64,000 bases of DNA from Burkholderiaceae bacterium (GCA_021166835.1 JAJPEN010000020.1:1-64000), one strand, 5' to 3'. Positions 35,094-43,608 are shown, counted from the first letter of the stretch. The notes: generated by a model not told the origin, from the sequence alone. Numbers and translations: made by a program.

Positions 35094-35798
35094 ATGCGTG
35101 CCGATGGACCCGACAGCGAAGTCGATGCGGTGGTACAGCGTTACGCGCGACGCGTGCAGAACAACCTCTACAACATCACGCGCCCGGAGGTGATTCACGC
35201 GGTCCAGGAGCGCCAGCGCGCGATCCTTGACCTGCTCGCACGGCATGCACCCGGGGAGCTGAACCGGATGCGAGTGCTCGAGATCGGCTGCGGCACCGGC
35301 GCAAACCTGCTGGAGCTGCTGCGACTCGGCTTCGACCCGTCGAACCTGGTCGGCAACGAATTGCTGCCGGAGCGCGCAGCGCGGGCGAGGCATAACCTTC
35401 CGGCGGCCACCAATGTCTACCCCGGCGACGCCTCCGCACTGCCGTTCGGAGCGGCGAGCTTCGACATCGTCTATCAGTCGACCGTGTTCACCTCGCTTCT
35501 CGACGACACGTTCCAGCAGCGGCTTGCAGCGCGGATGTGGGCGTGGCTCCGGCCGGGCGGAGGCATCCTCTGGTACGACTTCGTGTTCGATAATCCGCGC
35601 AATCCGGACGTGCGCGGCGTCCCGCTGTCGCGGATCCGGGCACTTTTCCCGCAAGGAACGATCGACAACCGCCGGGTGACGCTGGCGCCGCCGATCAGCC
35701 GGACCGTCGTGAAGTTCCATCCGGCCGCCTGCCGGTGGTTCAACGCACTACCCTTTCTCCGCAGCCACGTACTGTGCTGGATCAGGAAGAACCCGTGA
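35094..35798 (+). CDS. Class I SAM-dependent methyltransferase
   Basis: 234 residues. [22 protein letters not shown] is a textbook SAM-binding motif; [23 protein letters not shown] and [20 protein letters not shown] follow. It is the fourth methyltransferase in the cluster and probably decorates a sugar or the chain terminus. The stop overlaps the GTG of the next aminotransferase gene. Confidence 0.85.
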   Translation: MRADGPDSEVDAVVQRYARRVQNNLYNITRPEVIHAVQERQRAILDLLARHAPGELNRMRVLEIGCGTGANLLELLRLGFDPSNLVGNELLPERAARARHNLPAATNVYPGDASALPFGAASFDIVYQSTVFTSLLDDTFQQRLAARMWAWLRPGGGILWYDFVFDNPRNPDVRGVPLSRIRALFPQGTIDNRRVTLAPPISRTVVKFHPAACRWFNALPFLRSHVLCWIRKNP

Positions 35799-36964
35799 CC
35801 CCGGAACCCCCTCCGTTCCTGCCATTCGCCCTGCCCGAAATCGGCCAGGAGGAAATCGACGAAGTCGTTGACACGCTGCGCTCGGGCTGGATCACCACCG
35901 GCAACAAGGCGCGGCGGTTCGAGCAGATGTTCGCGGAATTCGTGGGAGCGGGCATCGAGGCGATCGCGGTCAACTCGGCCACTGCGGGCCTGCACTTAGC
36001 GCTCGAAGCGGTGGGCATCAGGCCGGGCGACGAGGTGATCGTTCCGACGCACACCTTCACCGCCACGGCCGAGGTGGCTCGCTACCTGGGGGCCGACGTT
36101 GTTCTGGTCGACGTGGATCCCCGTACGCTGAACGTCACTGCCGAGGCGGTCGCCGCAGCAATTACGCCGCGCACCCGAGCGATCATGCCGGTGCACTATG
36201 CCGGCCTCGCGGCACCGATGGACGAATTGCTGAGCCTCGCGCGCGAACGCAGCCTGAAGGTAGTGGAGGACGCCGCGCACGCGCTTCCGGCCACCCGCTC
36301 CGGCAGGCTGATCGGCACGCTGGAGTCTGATGCCACAGTGTTCAGCTTCTACGCGAACAAGACCATGACGACCGGAGAAGGCGGCATGGTCGTCACCCGA
36401 CGTCCCGAACTGGCGGAACGGATGCGGGTGATGCGCCTTCACGGGATGAACCGCGACGCCTTCGACCGCTTCGTATCGCGCACGCCGGCGTGGTACTACG
36501 AGATCGTGGCGCCAGGCTTCAAGTACAACCTCACTGACCTCGCCGCCGCCCTCGGCATTCACCAGCTGGCCCGCCTGCCCGGGTTCCTCGCGCGGCGCCA
36601 GCACCTAGCCGCCCGCTACCGAGAGCAACTGGCGGCACTGCCGCTGATCCTGCCCGCAGATGCACCGCCCGGCGAGATCCACGCCTGGCACCTGTACGTG
36701 ATCCGACTTCGGGACGATGCTCGCCTCACGCGCGACGAAGTGATCCAGGGCCTGTCGGACCGCGGTATCGGCGCCAGCGTCCATTACGTTCCGCTGCATC
36801 GCCATCCGTACTGGCGCGACCGCTATCGGCTTCGGCCCGAGATGTTCCCGCACTCCGATGCGGCCTATCGGTCGATGCTCAGTATCCCGTTGTTCACCGC
36901 CATGTCCGACAGCGACCAGGATCGCGTGATCGATGCGCTCCGGGAGTTGCTCGGCCCATGTTGA
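35795..36964 (+). CDS. DegT/DnrJ/EryC1 sugar aminotransferase (second copy)
   Basis: 389 residues from GTG 35795. [25 protein letters not shown] starts the family; [10 protein letters not shown] and PLP Lys in [15 protein letters not shown] are intact. Compared with the first copy it resembles UDP-4-amino-sugar transaminases (PglE/PseC/FdtB type) more than perosamine synthases. Because it directly precedes the PglC-like transferase, it may make the amino sugar that starts the repeat unit, using the product of the 19679-21565 dehydratase. The pairing is inference. Confidence 0.87.
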   Translation: MTPEPPPFLPFALPEIGQEEIDEVVDTLRSGWITTGNKARRFEQMFAEFVGAGIEAIAVNSATAGLHLALEAVGIRPGDEVIVPTHTFTATAEVARYLGADVVLVDVDPRTLNVTAEAVAAAITPRTRAIMPVHYAGLAAPMDELLSLARERSLKVVEDAAHALPATRSGRLIGTLESDATVFSFYANKTMTTGEGGMVVTRRPELAERMRVMRLHGMNRDAFDRFVSRTPAWYYEIVAPGFKYNLTDLAAALGIHQLARLPGFLARRQHLAARYREQLAALPLILPADAPPGEIHAWHLYVIRLRDDARLTRDEVIQGLSDRGIGASVHYVPLHRHPYWRDRYRLRPEMFPHSDAAYRSMLSIPLFTAMSDSDQDRVIDALRELLGPC

Positions 36965-37569
36965 AGCGCGGCTTCGACATCGTCTTCTCGGCCTGCGCCC
37001 TGTTGCTTCTTTCGCCGCTTCTGCTGGCGGTCGCACTCTGGATCAAGCTCGACTCGCCGGGACCGGTGTTCTTCCGCCAGGTGCGAGTCGGGCGCGGTGG
37101 CCGCGAGTTCAGGATCTTCAAGTTCCGCACCATGCGTGCGGCGTCCGGGAGCCGGGGCCCGCAGATCACGGTCGGTGCCGACCCGCGAATCACCCGTTCC
37201 GGAGCCTTCCTGCGCAGGCACAAGATCGACGAGATCCCGCAGTTCCTGAACGTGCTGGCTGGCGACATGAGCGTGGTCGGCCCCCGGCCGGAAGTCCCGC
37301 GCTATGTCGCGATGTACCCGGCCGAGACGCGTCGCATCGTGTTGAGCCTGCGCCCGGGAATCACCGATCTCGCCTCGATCGAGTACCGCGACGAGAGCGA
37401 GTTGCTCGCCGCGAGCGACGATCCGGAATCGACCTACGTCAACGAGGTCATGCCAGCCAAGCTCGCACACTGTGAGCGCTACGTCCGCGAGCGCAGCTTT
37501 CTGGGAGATCTCGCGATCGTCGCGCGGTCGTTCTGGATCTCGTTCGCACGCCCCGGAGGGCACCGCTAG
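36958..37569 (+). CDS. Initiating phosphoglycosyltransferase (PglC/WcaJ C-terminal type)
   Basis: 203 residues, the short monotopic PGT form without the extra N-terminal helices of WbaP. The re-entrant membrane helix ([27 protein letters not shown]), [21 protein letters not shown], and [27 protein letters not shown] are all present, including the Asp-Glu catalytic dyad in KIDEIPQ. It transfers a sugar-1-phosphate onto undecaprenyl phosphate. It is the last intact gene of the rightward operon and overlaps the aminotransferase gene by 7 bases. Confidence 0.93.
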   Translation: MLKRGFDIVFSACALLLLSPLLLAVALWIKLDSPGPVFFRQVRVGRGGREFRIFKFRTMRAASGSRGPQITVGADPRITRSGAFLRRHKIDEIPQFLNVLAGDMSVVGPRPEVPRYVAMYPAETRRIVLSLRPGITDLASIEYRDESELLAASDDPESTYVNEVMPAKLAHCERYVRERSFLGDLAIVARSFWISFARPGGHR

Positions 37570-37776
37570 TCACGCCGACAGCGCCCGCACACTCGCCGAT
37601 TCTCCGGAGGGTTTCTTCAGTAGGTACTCGCGCCTCATGTCCAAAAACGGCCTCTCCAGCAGAACGTAACTCGCGCGTGAGAACAGAACGACCAGCGGGA
37701 ACGCGATCAGCACACAGCCCAGAAAGGCCGTTCAGAACGACGTCAGATCGTACATGCCGAGCCTGCCGCACAGTTT
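37570..37776 (-). pseudogene. Acyltransferase-3 (OafA-like) C-terminal remnant
   Basis: On the minus strand, ending at TGA 37570-37572, the frame reads AFLGCVLIAFPLVVLFSR and SYVLLERPFLDMR, the last transmembrane helix and the conserved E(R/K)PF motif of membrane O-acyltransferases (acyltransferase 3). The frame has a TGA at 37732-37734, with LGMYDLTSF before it, and all the N-terminal part is gone: the IS21 remnant begins at about 37777. This was probably the O-acetylase of the surface polysaccharide, now inactive. Confidence 0.7.
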
Positions 37777-37784
37777 TGTGTCAA

Positions 37785-37841
37785 CGTCGATTGAAATCTG
37801 ACCCACTTTCCGTGTCCATCGTCGGTTGAAATCTGACCCAC
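37785..37841 (+). repeat. Two IS21 terminal repeats, left end
   Basis: GTCGATTGAAATCTGACCCAC (37786-37806) and GTCGGTTGAAATCTGACCCAC (37821-37841) differ at one base. IS21 elements carry multiple copies of such terminal transposase-binding repeats. Confidence 0.85.
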
Positions 37842-37867
37842 CTGGACTCTTTCCGCTCCGTCTCATA

Positions 37868-38800
37868 TCAATCGGTCGTTACTTTGGTCCGCGGCCGGGC
37901 CTGCCCGACCCGTCGCTTGTCCTTGAGCCGATAGCTCTCGCCGCTCATCTGCACGATGTACGCGTGGTGCAGCAACCGGTCCAGCAGCGCTGCCGTGAGC
38001 GTGTTGTCGTCGGCGAGGGCGGCGCCCCACTGCGCGAACGGCAGATTGTTCGTGAGAACCATCGAGCCGCGCTCGTAGCGCTTGGCCACGACGTTGAAGA
38101 ACAGGTTCGCCTCGTCACGTCCGAACGGCAGATACGGGCGACACACCCGCGGCACGAAGCCGTACGCGTTGGCCAGCTCGCGCATCCCCGAGTGCCAGCG
38201 GTGCAGGCCTTCGCCGTATGCATCGCGCTCGGTGATGACGGTGCTCGCGTTGTCGAACAGCACCTGCGCGGGCACACCGCCGAAGTACTCGAACGCGCCG
38301 ATCAGGCCCGTCGACAGCGACGAGAAGTCCTCGCGTCGAGAGAATCGCACGAAGCTCGCTCTCGAGTAACCGAGTGTCGCCACCAACGCCAGCAGCGGGT
38401 CGCCCCCTCGGCGCACGACCGTGAAGTCCGCCTGCATCTGCTCGCCGGGCACCGTCTCGAAACGAACCACCAGCTCAGGCCGTGCACGCTTCATCGGTGC
38501 AAGCCACGCCTTGAGCTGCGTGAGCCCGCCGCTGTATCCGCGCTCTTGCAGCTCGCGCAGCAGCACCGCGGCCGGAATCCAGTGCGGGCGCGCCGCTTCG
38601 ACGCGCTCGAGCAAGTACGGCTTGAACGGCTCGAGCTTAGACTCCTGCGACGGACGCGGTTTGTACCGGCTCGCCGTCTCGTCCTTCAGGTACCGACGAA
38701 CCGTGTTGCGTGAGCAGCCGAGCTGCCGCGCTATCTCTCGAATCCCGACGCCTCGTCGGGCCAACACTCGTATCTCCACTGCCTGCTCCTGGGTCAGCAT
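37868..38800 (-). pseudogene. Chimeric IstA-IstB reading frame
   Basis: 310 residues without stop. Residues 1 to about 222 are IstA: an N-terminal HTH (GIREIARQLGCSRNTVRRYL), PGEQMQADFTVVRRGG with the first catalytic Asp, and VLFDNASTVITERD with the second. At about 38130 the sequence passes from FVPRVCRPY directly into LPFGRDEANLFFNVVAKRYERGS, the C-terminal part of the IstB ATPase helper, ending GESYRLKDKRRVGQ. An in-frame deletion of the rest of istA (including the catalytic Glu) and the istB Walker motifs explains it. Transposition function is not expected. Confidence 0.88.
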
Positions 38801-38836
38801 CGGCGGCTTCGCGAAAAAGCCGCCATCGTCTCCCAG

Positions 38837-38857
38837 GTGGGTCAGATTTCAGCCGAC
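38837..38857 (-). repeat. IS21 terminal repeat, right end
   Basis: The plus strand reads GTGGGTCAGATTTCAGCCGAC, the inverted counterpart of the two left-end repeats at 37786-37841. It marks the right boundary region of the IS21 derivative. Confidence 0.85.
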
Positions 38858-38892
38858 GCAGCAGCATGGACCAGCGGGGAAGTCGAGCACCA

Positions 38893-39141
38893 TCAGTGCG
38901 ACACGCCGTGCTCGTCTTCCCAGGCAGCGACGCGATCGGCGAGATAGTCGAGCACTTCGACCAGCGGGTGTTGCTCGTCGTCTCCGACCTCGTCGAGCAG
39001 AAGTTCGATGGTCGCTCGCGCCCGCGCGTAGTCGTCTTCGTTCCGCACTGAGGTGACGCCGATCGCCTCCTTGAACGGAAGCCAGGCTCGCAGGATTGCC
39101 TCCGCCCGATGCGCCGCGCTTGCGTGCGTCAATTCATCCAT
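38893..39141 (-). pseudogene. HigA-like antitoxin, truncated before the HTH
   Basis: 82 residues from ATG 39141 (or 39153). The part SVRNEDDYARARATIELLLDE, LVEVLDYLADRVAAWEDEHG matches the N-terminal region of HigA-type antitoxins, but the frame stops at 38893-38895 where the family continues into the XRE-type DNA-binding domain. The stop is only 27 bases from the IS21 remnant, so the 3' half was probably removed with that insertion or deletion. Confidence 0.62.
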
Positions 39142-39206
39142 TGCCGTTTCCATCTCCCGCGGTCGTATGCGTCGTGAGTAAGGATTTCGCGCACATATAC
39201 GCGCCA
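39129..39206 (-). pseudogene. HigB toxin C-terminal remnant
   Basis: Immediately upstream of the HigA remnant, WRVYVREILTHDAYDRGRWK matches the last strand and C-terminal motif of HigB RelE-like toxins. The rest of the toxin is absent; wecB ends at 39233. The fragment overlaps the HigA start by 13 bases, the normal higBA spacing, which supports the assignment. Too short to be functional. Confidence 0.6.
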
Positions 39207-39232
39207 TCCGACAGACGACCGATGCGAATCGG

Positions 39233-40342
39233 TTAAGTCGCCGCAAGCCGCTCCGCCAGCCTCTCCACGATCCGCTGCGCCGCCCGCCCATCCCACAGCT
39301 GCGGCCGCCTCCCCGCCTTGCCCCGTCCCGCGAGCACCGCATCCGCCGCCGCGACGATCCGCTCCGGATCGACCCCGACGATCGTGTTCGTTCCCTCGTC
39401 CACCGTCACCGGCCGCTCGGTGTTCTCGCGCAGCGTCACGCACGGGATGCCGAGCGCCGTCGTCTCCTCCTGCAGCCCTCCGCTGTCGGTGAGGATCAGG
39501 CTCGCGTCCTGCCACAGGTTCAGGAACTCCATGTACGACAGCGGCTTGGTCAGCAGGACGTTTGGGCCCAGGTCGATGCCGAACTTCTCGAGGTTGCCGC
39601 GAGTGCGGGGATGCACGGGGAAGACGAGCGGCAACTTCGCAGAAATCTGCTGGAACGCTCGCGCGATGCCCCGCAACGCGCGCTCGTCGTCCACGTTCGA
39701 TGGCCGGTGCATCGTCACCACGCCGTAGCGCCCGAGCCGCCTCTTCAGCGCCTCGCTCTCGAAGCCGCTGCGGTCGGCCTCGCGCAGGCGATCTCGCTGG
39801 TAGAAGAGGTTGTCAACCATCACGTGGCCGACGAAGAACACTCGCTCCTCGGGCTTGCCCTCGCGCAGCAGGTTCTCGCGCCCCGACGGCTCGGTCACGA
39901 AGAACCAGTCGGTGATCGAGTCGGTGACGAGCCGGTTGATCTCCTCGGGCATGCGCAGGTCGCCGCTGCGCAGCCCCGCCTCGACGTGCGCCACCGGAAT
40001 GTGCAGCTTCTTGGCGACGATCGAGCAGGCAAGCGTGGAGTTGACGTCGCCGACGACGACGACGCAGTCGGGCCGCTCACGCTCGAGAATCGCTTCGTAG
40101 GCGGTCATGATCTTCGCCGTCTGCGTCGCGTGGCTGCCGCCGCCCGCTTCGAGATGGAAGTCGGGCTTCGGTATGCCCAGCTCCTCGAAGAACACGTCGC
40201 TCATCTCGCGGTCGTAGTGCTGGCCGGTGTGCACGATCCGGTAGTCGAAGAGGCCGGGCCGGGCTTGCAGCGCGCGCACGATCGGCGCGATCTTCATGAA
40301 ATTCGGGCGTGCGCCGGCGACGAGGTGTAGGGTTTTCTTCAT
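39233..40342 (-). CDS. wecB: UDP-N-acetylglucosamine 2-epimerase (non-hydrolysing)
   Basis: 369 residues. VAGARPNFMKIAPIV near the N-terminus, HTGQHYDREMSD, VVVGDVNSTLA, HVEAGLRSGD, and VTMHRPSN followed by DSGGLQEE and LRENTERPVT are the full set of WecB motifs. It interconverts UDP-GlcNAc and UDP-ManNAc, supplying ManNAc or ManNAcA for surface polymers. It is isolated between the HigBA remnant and a PIN module. Confidence 0.95.
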   Translation of the reverse strand: MKKTLHLVAGARPNFMKIAPIVRALQARPGLFDYRIVHTGQHYDREMSDVFFEELGIPKPDFHLEAGGGSHATQTAKIMTAYEAILERERPDCVVVVGDVNSTLACSIVAKKLHIPVAHVEAGLRSGDLRMPEEINRLVTDSITDWFFVTEPSGRENLLREGKPEERVFFVGHVMVDNLFYQRDRLREADRSGFESEALKRRLGRYGVVTMHRPSNVDDERALRGIARAFQQISAKLPLVFPVHPRTRGNLEKFGIDLGPNVLLTKPLSYMEFLNLWQDASLILTDSGGLQEETTALGIPCVTLRENTERPVTVDEGTNTIVGVDPERIVAAADAVLAGRGKAGRRPQLWDGRAAQRIVERLAERLAAT

Positions 40343-40393
40343 GCCCGAATTGTACGGAGCGCGGGGAGCCGCGCCCGGCCCGATGTCACGCCG

Positions 40394-40789
40394 CTATCGA
40401 CGCAGGCTCTCCAGACATTCCCTCGGTGTCTGGACGAGGACACCATGTCGCCTCGATGCGGGGAAATGCACCATATTCCCGGCGACGAAAACGGCCACTC
40501 CCGCCCGGGCGGTCGCGAGGAAGATTTCGTCGCAGGCATCTTCGAGGCGGCTGGGCCAGGGGGCGGCTGTTGCCAGCAGCGCGATGTCCTCGAGCGCGTC
40601 AAGCAGCTGATGGACGTAGGCGGCATCCAGCCGAAAGCGGGGACGAAGCAGCACCTCCCGATATTCAGCGACAATTCGCGGATCGATCACCAGCTCGACT
40701 TCGCGCGCAAGAACGAGATCGAGCAGTTGGCCCGGCGGCCCCACGGGCGTACCCGACACCACGACGTTGGTGTCGAGCACGAGCCGCAT
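40394..40789 (-). CDS. PIN-domain toxin (COG1569 type)
   Basis: 131 residues. LVLDTNVVVSGTPVG is the usual start of COG1569-type PIN toxins; VAEYREVLLRPRF, DACDEIFLATA and VAGNMVHFP supply the remaining active-site region. ATG 40789 overlaps the stop of the small upstream gene by one base, the TA arrangement. Looks intact. Confidence 0.85.
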   Translation of the reverse strand: MRLVLDTNVVVSGTPVGPPGQLLDLVLAREVELVIDPRIVAEYREVLLRPRFRLDAAYVHQLLDALEDIALLATAAPWPSRLEDACDEIFLATARAGVAVFVAGNMVHFPASRRHGVLVQTPRECLESLRR

Positions 40790-40962
40790 CAGCCGCGAGA
40801 CCGACGGGTGGCGGCGATTTCCGCGTCGATTTCCTCCGTCGAAAGCTCGCTCGTTCCCTGCTCACGCGCGCGGCGTCGCAATGCCCGCAGCGCCAACTGC
40901 CCTCGCGCGAGGCGAAGCACTTCGAGCGTCTCGTCGAGACTCTCCCCGTATTTACCCAACAA
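40789..40962 (-). CDS. Small antitoxin-like protein, TTG start
   Basis: 56-57 residues: GKYGESLDETLEVLRLARGQ, then a basic stretch and STEEIDAEIAATRRSRG. There is no ATG or GTG in frame and a TGA lies just upstream (40972-40974), so the start must be TTG at 40962 or 40959. The C-terminal EEIDAEIAATR helix is common in antitoxins paired with COG1569 PIN toxins. The start codon lies inside the inverted repeat at 40949-40985, so its product or complex probably binds there. Confidence 0.65.
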   Translation of the reverse strand: MLGKYGESLDETLEVLRLARGQLALRALRRRAREQGTSELSTEEIDAEIAATRRSRG

Positions 40963-40985
40963 TTCGATATATCATTGGGTAAATA
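40949..40985. promoter_or_regulatory. 11-bp inverted repeat between divergent genes, candidate shared operator
   Basis: TATTTACCCAA (40949-40959) and TTGGGTAAATA (40975-40985) are perfect inverted copies separated by 15 AT-rich bases. Each arm covers the start of a divergent gene: the TTG-start antitoxin on the left and the ATG of the nucleotidyltransferase on the right. An autoregulatory operator for one or both is likely. Confidence 0.65.
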
Positions 40986-42016
40986 TGTCCCATCCGCTGC
41001 CTCTCTTTCGTGAACACGAACTCGCCTTCCGCACGCAATATGCGGAGGTGAAAGAGCGCGTGCTCGCGCAGGGGCGGCTGCTGCCGGGAACGGCTGGTTC
41101 GCTCGTTCTTCGCAAGGGCACGGGATACGGGTACTGGTATCGGGTCTTTTATCCCGTGCCCGGCAAGCAGGTCGAGGACATCGTCTGCGCCGAATCCGAC
41201 GTTCGGACATTGACGTCGATGGAGCAGGAGATTGCCTTTGCGAGCTGGGTCGCCCGCCAGGTCGGTGCGCTGCGCAAGCTGGGTTTTCAGGTCGCCGACA
41301 AAGCCACCGGACGAGTGCTGGTCGAGCTGCACAATCGACAGGCGTTCGAATCGGGCATCGTCCTGGTGGGAACGCTCGCGTGGGCTGCCTGGATGAACGA
41401 ACTTGGCGCATCCGTCGTGGCGGCGCGCACGCTCGACATCGACGTCGCTGTTCGCTCGATGAAATTGGCCGTTCCGCTCGATTTTCTGGAGAGCATGCGT
41501 GCAACGACGCTCCCCTTTCACCGCATGTCCGGGCCGCATCCAGCCGAACTCGCGACGTCCGTGAAGCTGCCCGGCGTGCAGGGGCTTCGCGTGGACGTGT
41601 TCGCTCCGGGTACGCGACCGGGAGAAGCCGTTCGAGTTCGCGATCTCGGGTGGGCTGCGCAGTCGGTCCCTTTCTACGACTGGCTCCTCGAAGCGCCCGA
41701 AGCAGGCGCGGTCCTGGCCGGTGGCCATTGCGTTCCGGTCCGGCTGCCGCAAGCCGCACGATTCGTATGGCACAAGCTCTACTCGAGCACGCAGCGGCGT
41801 GGCTTCCCGGAAAAAGCCGAGAAAGACAGGTGGCAAGCCCTGCTGCTCGCTGCCGTGCTCGCCGAGCAGGATTCCGATCAACTCGTGCAGGCGCTCTCCG
41901 AGGCTCCGAAGCGCCTGCTCATGCCGGTCCGTCCATTGCTTCCCCGACTGATGTCGCAAGCCGAACGGCACCCCGCGCTGCGGGACATCCTGAGCGGACG
42001 CTATCGTGGCGCGTGA
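40985..42016 (+). CDS. GSU2403-type nucleotidyltransferase-fold protein
   Basis: 343 residues from ATG 40985. The centre has GIVLVGTLAWAAWMNELG, ARTLDIDVAV (the paired acidic residues of the polymerase-beta fold) and a third Asp in LRVDVFAPG, the pattern of the NTP_transf_8/GSU2403 family. The N-terminal region (TLTSMEQEIAFASWVARQVGALRKLGF) is helical. The target nucleotide and acceptor are unknown; related folds include MNT antitoxins and AbiE-like toxins. It is divergent from a PIN TA module with a shared inverted repeat over the start. Confidence 0.72.
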   Translation: MSHPLPLFREHELAFRTQYAEVKERVLAQGRLLPGTAGSLVLRKGTGYGYWYRVFYPVPGKQVEDIVCAESDVRTLTSMEQEIAFASWVARQVGALRKLGFQVADKATGRVLVELHNRQAFESGIVLVGTLAWAAWMNELGASVVAARTLDIDVAVRSMKLAVPLDFLESMRATTLPFHRMSGPHPAELATSVKLPGVQGLRVDVFAPGTRPGEAVRVRDLGWAAQSVPFYDWLLEAPEAGAVLAGGHCVPVRLPQAARFVWHKLYSSTQRRGFPEKAEKDRWQALLLAAVLAEQDSDQLVQALSEAPKRLLMPVRPLLPRLMSQAERHPALRDILSGRYRGA

Positions 42017-42052
42017 TCGCGGCATCGATGTGCGCCTGCGCGAGACCTGCAT

Positions 42053-43345
42053 ATGGTGAATCCGACGCCGGCGCGCACCGCTCCCGCTCCGGTCCTGTGG
42101 CTTTTCGCGATTCTTGCCGGCCTGCTTGCCGTCGCCGCCACGACCGGCTTTCGGGCGGCGATCACGGCGGTTCAATGGCTGACCACCGGCCAGGTGGGCA
42201 GCCTCGTCGAAAGCGCGCGCCACCTGCCTCCGTGGCAGCGCGTGCTGATCGGCGCCGTCGGCGGTCTCCTCGCCGGACTCGTGCTCCATTGGGGCGGGCG
42301 CTGGGCCACGCGCGGCCCGCAGGGCGGCACGCACGTCGACTATCTCGATGCCGCGCGCACGCGCACGGTGGACCTGAACGACCGCACCACCTGGGTGCGC
42401 AGCGTCTCGGCGCTGCTCTCGGTGGGCAGCGGCGCGTCGATCGGCCGCGAAGGCCCGATGATCCAGCTCGCCGCGTGGCTATCGGCCAAGCTCGCGCATT
42501 TCGCGCCGCTGTCCACCGAGCAGCGCACGGTCATCATGATCTGCGGCATCGCCTCGGGCATCGGCGCGGCCTATCACGCGCCGGTGGCCGGCGTCGTCTT
42601 CGTGCTCGAACTCGCGTTGGGCTTCCTGTCGGCGTCGATGATGACGCCGGTGCTGATCGCCGCCGCTACCAGCGGCGTGCTCGTCTACGGGCTCACCGAC
42701 CCGATTCCGCTCTATGCGATGCCGCGCGTGCGGCTCGCGCCGACCAGCCTCGGCATGGCGCTGGCAATCGGCATCGTCTGCGGCGTGCTGGGTTGGGCGA
42801 TGCTCGCCGGCGTAGAGCGCTTTCGCAGCGCGTTCCGCCGCATCGATTCGCTGCCGCTGCGGCTGGGCGCCGGGGGCCTGCTGGTCGGCGGGTTGTCGGC
42901 CTACGTGCCGGAGGTCTGGGGCAACGGCTTCAGCACGATCTCGCAGCTGCTGCAGGGCCAGATCCTGTGGCCGTGGGTGGCGGTGATCCTGATGACGAAG
43001 TTCGCCGCGACGCTGCTGAACACCGGGTCGGGCGCGATCGGCGGCATGTTCACGCCGACGCTCTTCGTCGGCGCGGCCGCCGGCTTTTCGCTCGCCGAAC
43101 TCGCGTCGATGGGGCTGCCCGTGGAGTGGGTGGGCGACCCGCGCACGCTCGCCGTGATCGCGATGTCGGCGATGCTGAGCGCCGTCACGCACGCGCCGCT
43201 GATGGCGATCGTGATGGTGCTCGAGATGACGAACCAGTTCCACCTGACGGTGCCGATCACGCTCGCCTGCGGGGTCGCCCTGGCGATCAGCATGCAGTCG
43301 GGGGTTCGGCCGATGTATGGGAATCCGATCGAGGCGAAGGTGTGA
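42053..43345 (+). CDS. ClC-family chloride channel or transporter
   Basis: 430 residues with about ten or more hydrophobic helices. Selectivity motifs are GSGASIGREGP, containing the external gating Glu, and GSGAIGGMFTPTLFVGA; PLMAIVMVLEMTNQ lies near the C-terminus. It has no C-terminal CBS domains. The gating Glu fits either H+/Cl- exchangers or channels, so transport mode is not assigned. It stands alone on the plus strand. Confidence 0.93.
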   Translation: MVNPTPARTAPAPVLWLFAILAGLLAVAATTGFRAAITAVQWLTTGQVGSLVESARHLPPWQRVLIGAVGGLLAGLVLHWGGRWATRGPQGGTHVDYLDAARTRTVDLNDRTTWVRSVSALLSVGSGASIGREGPMIQLAAWLSAKLAHFAPLSTEQRTVIMICGIASGIGAAYHAPVAGVVFVLELALGFLSASMMTPVLIAAATSGVLVYGLTDPIPLYAMPRVRLAPTSLGMALAIGIVCGVLGWAMLAGVERFRSAFRRIDSLPLRLGAGGLLVGGLSAYVPEVWGNGFSTISQLLQGQILWPWVAVILMTKFAATLLNTGSGAIGGMFTPTLFVGAAAGFSLAELASMGLPVEWVGDPRTLAVIAMSAMLSAVTHAPLMAIVMVLEMTNQFHLTVPITLACGVALAISMQSGVRPMYGNPIEAKV

Positions 43346-43401
43346 TGGGGCGGGGCCGCGCTGCTCCGCGAAATGCACGATTGCAGGAGAATCGGCCTGC
43401 T

Positions 43402-43608
43402 ATGCGAACCGTTGTTGCCGTCAGCCGCCGAGGCGCTATCGCCCTGCCCGCCCGATTGCTCGAGGCGCTCGGGGTAAAGGAGGACGGCATGCTCCTCGCC
43501 GAAACTACTTCCGAGGGCCTGTTACTTCGGCCGGTCGTAACGCTTCCGCTCGAGGAATTCGACGACAGCGAGGCGGAGCTTGCTTCCTGGTTCGATCGTC
43601 GGAAATAG
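43402..43608 (+). CDS. AbrB/MazE-like protein, apparently orphan antitoxin
   Basis: 68 residues: TVVAVSRRGAIALPARLLEALGVKEDGML, the swapped-hairpin AbrB DNA-binding pattern, followed by an acidic tail EEFDDSEAELASWFDRRK as in antitoxins. An AGGAGA motif lies upstream. No toxin follows on the same strand; the next gene is a PemK-like toxin convergent from the other side, with a large palindromic repeat between them. Confidence 0.72.
   Translation: MRTVVAVSRRGAIALPARLLEALGVKEDGMLLAETTSEGLLLRPVVTLPLEEFDDSEAELASWFDRRK

Larger units (their letters stand above)
37777..38866 (-). mobile_element. IS21-family deletion derivative, about 1.09 kb
   Basis: Ends resemble IS21: TGTGTCAACGTCG on the left and the complementary CGACGCAGCAGCA on the right, each followed by the terminal sequence TGAAATCTGACCCAC. 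Complete IS21 elements are about 2-2.5 kb with istA and istB; this one keeps only the 5' part of istA joined to the 3' part of istB. I see no target duplication at the edges. It lies between an acyltransferase remnant and a HigA remnant, so it probably took part in the rearrangement of this junction. Confidence 0.82.

Noticed and set aside
19679..37569. A complete bacillosamine pathway
   Set aside because: Three of the steps have candidates but no acetyltransferase is present, so the pathway is reported only as partial.
41380..43608. A 742-codon plus-strand frame across the nucleotidyltransferase and ClC genes
   Set aside because: Only its last 68 residues (the AbrB-like protein) resemble a protein; the rest is an out-of-frame Arg-rich shadow of two real genes.
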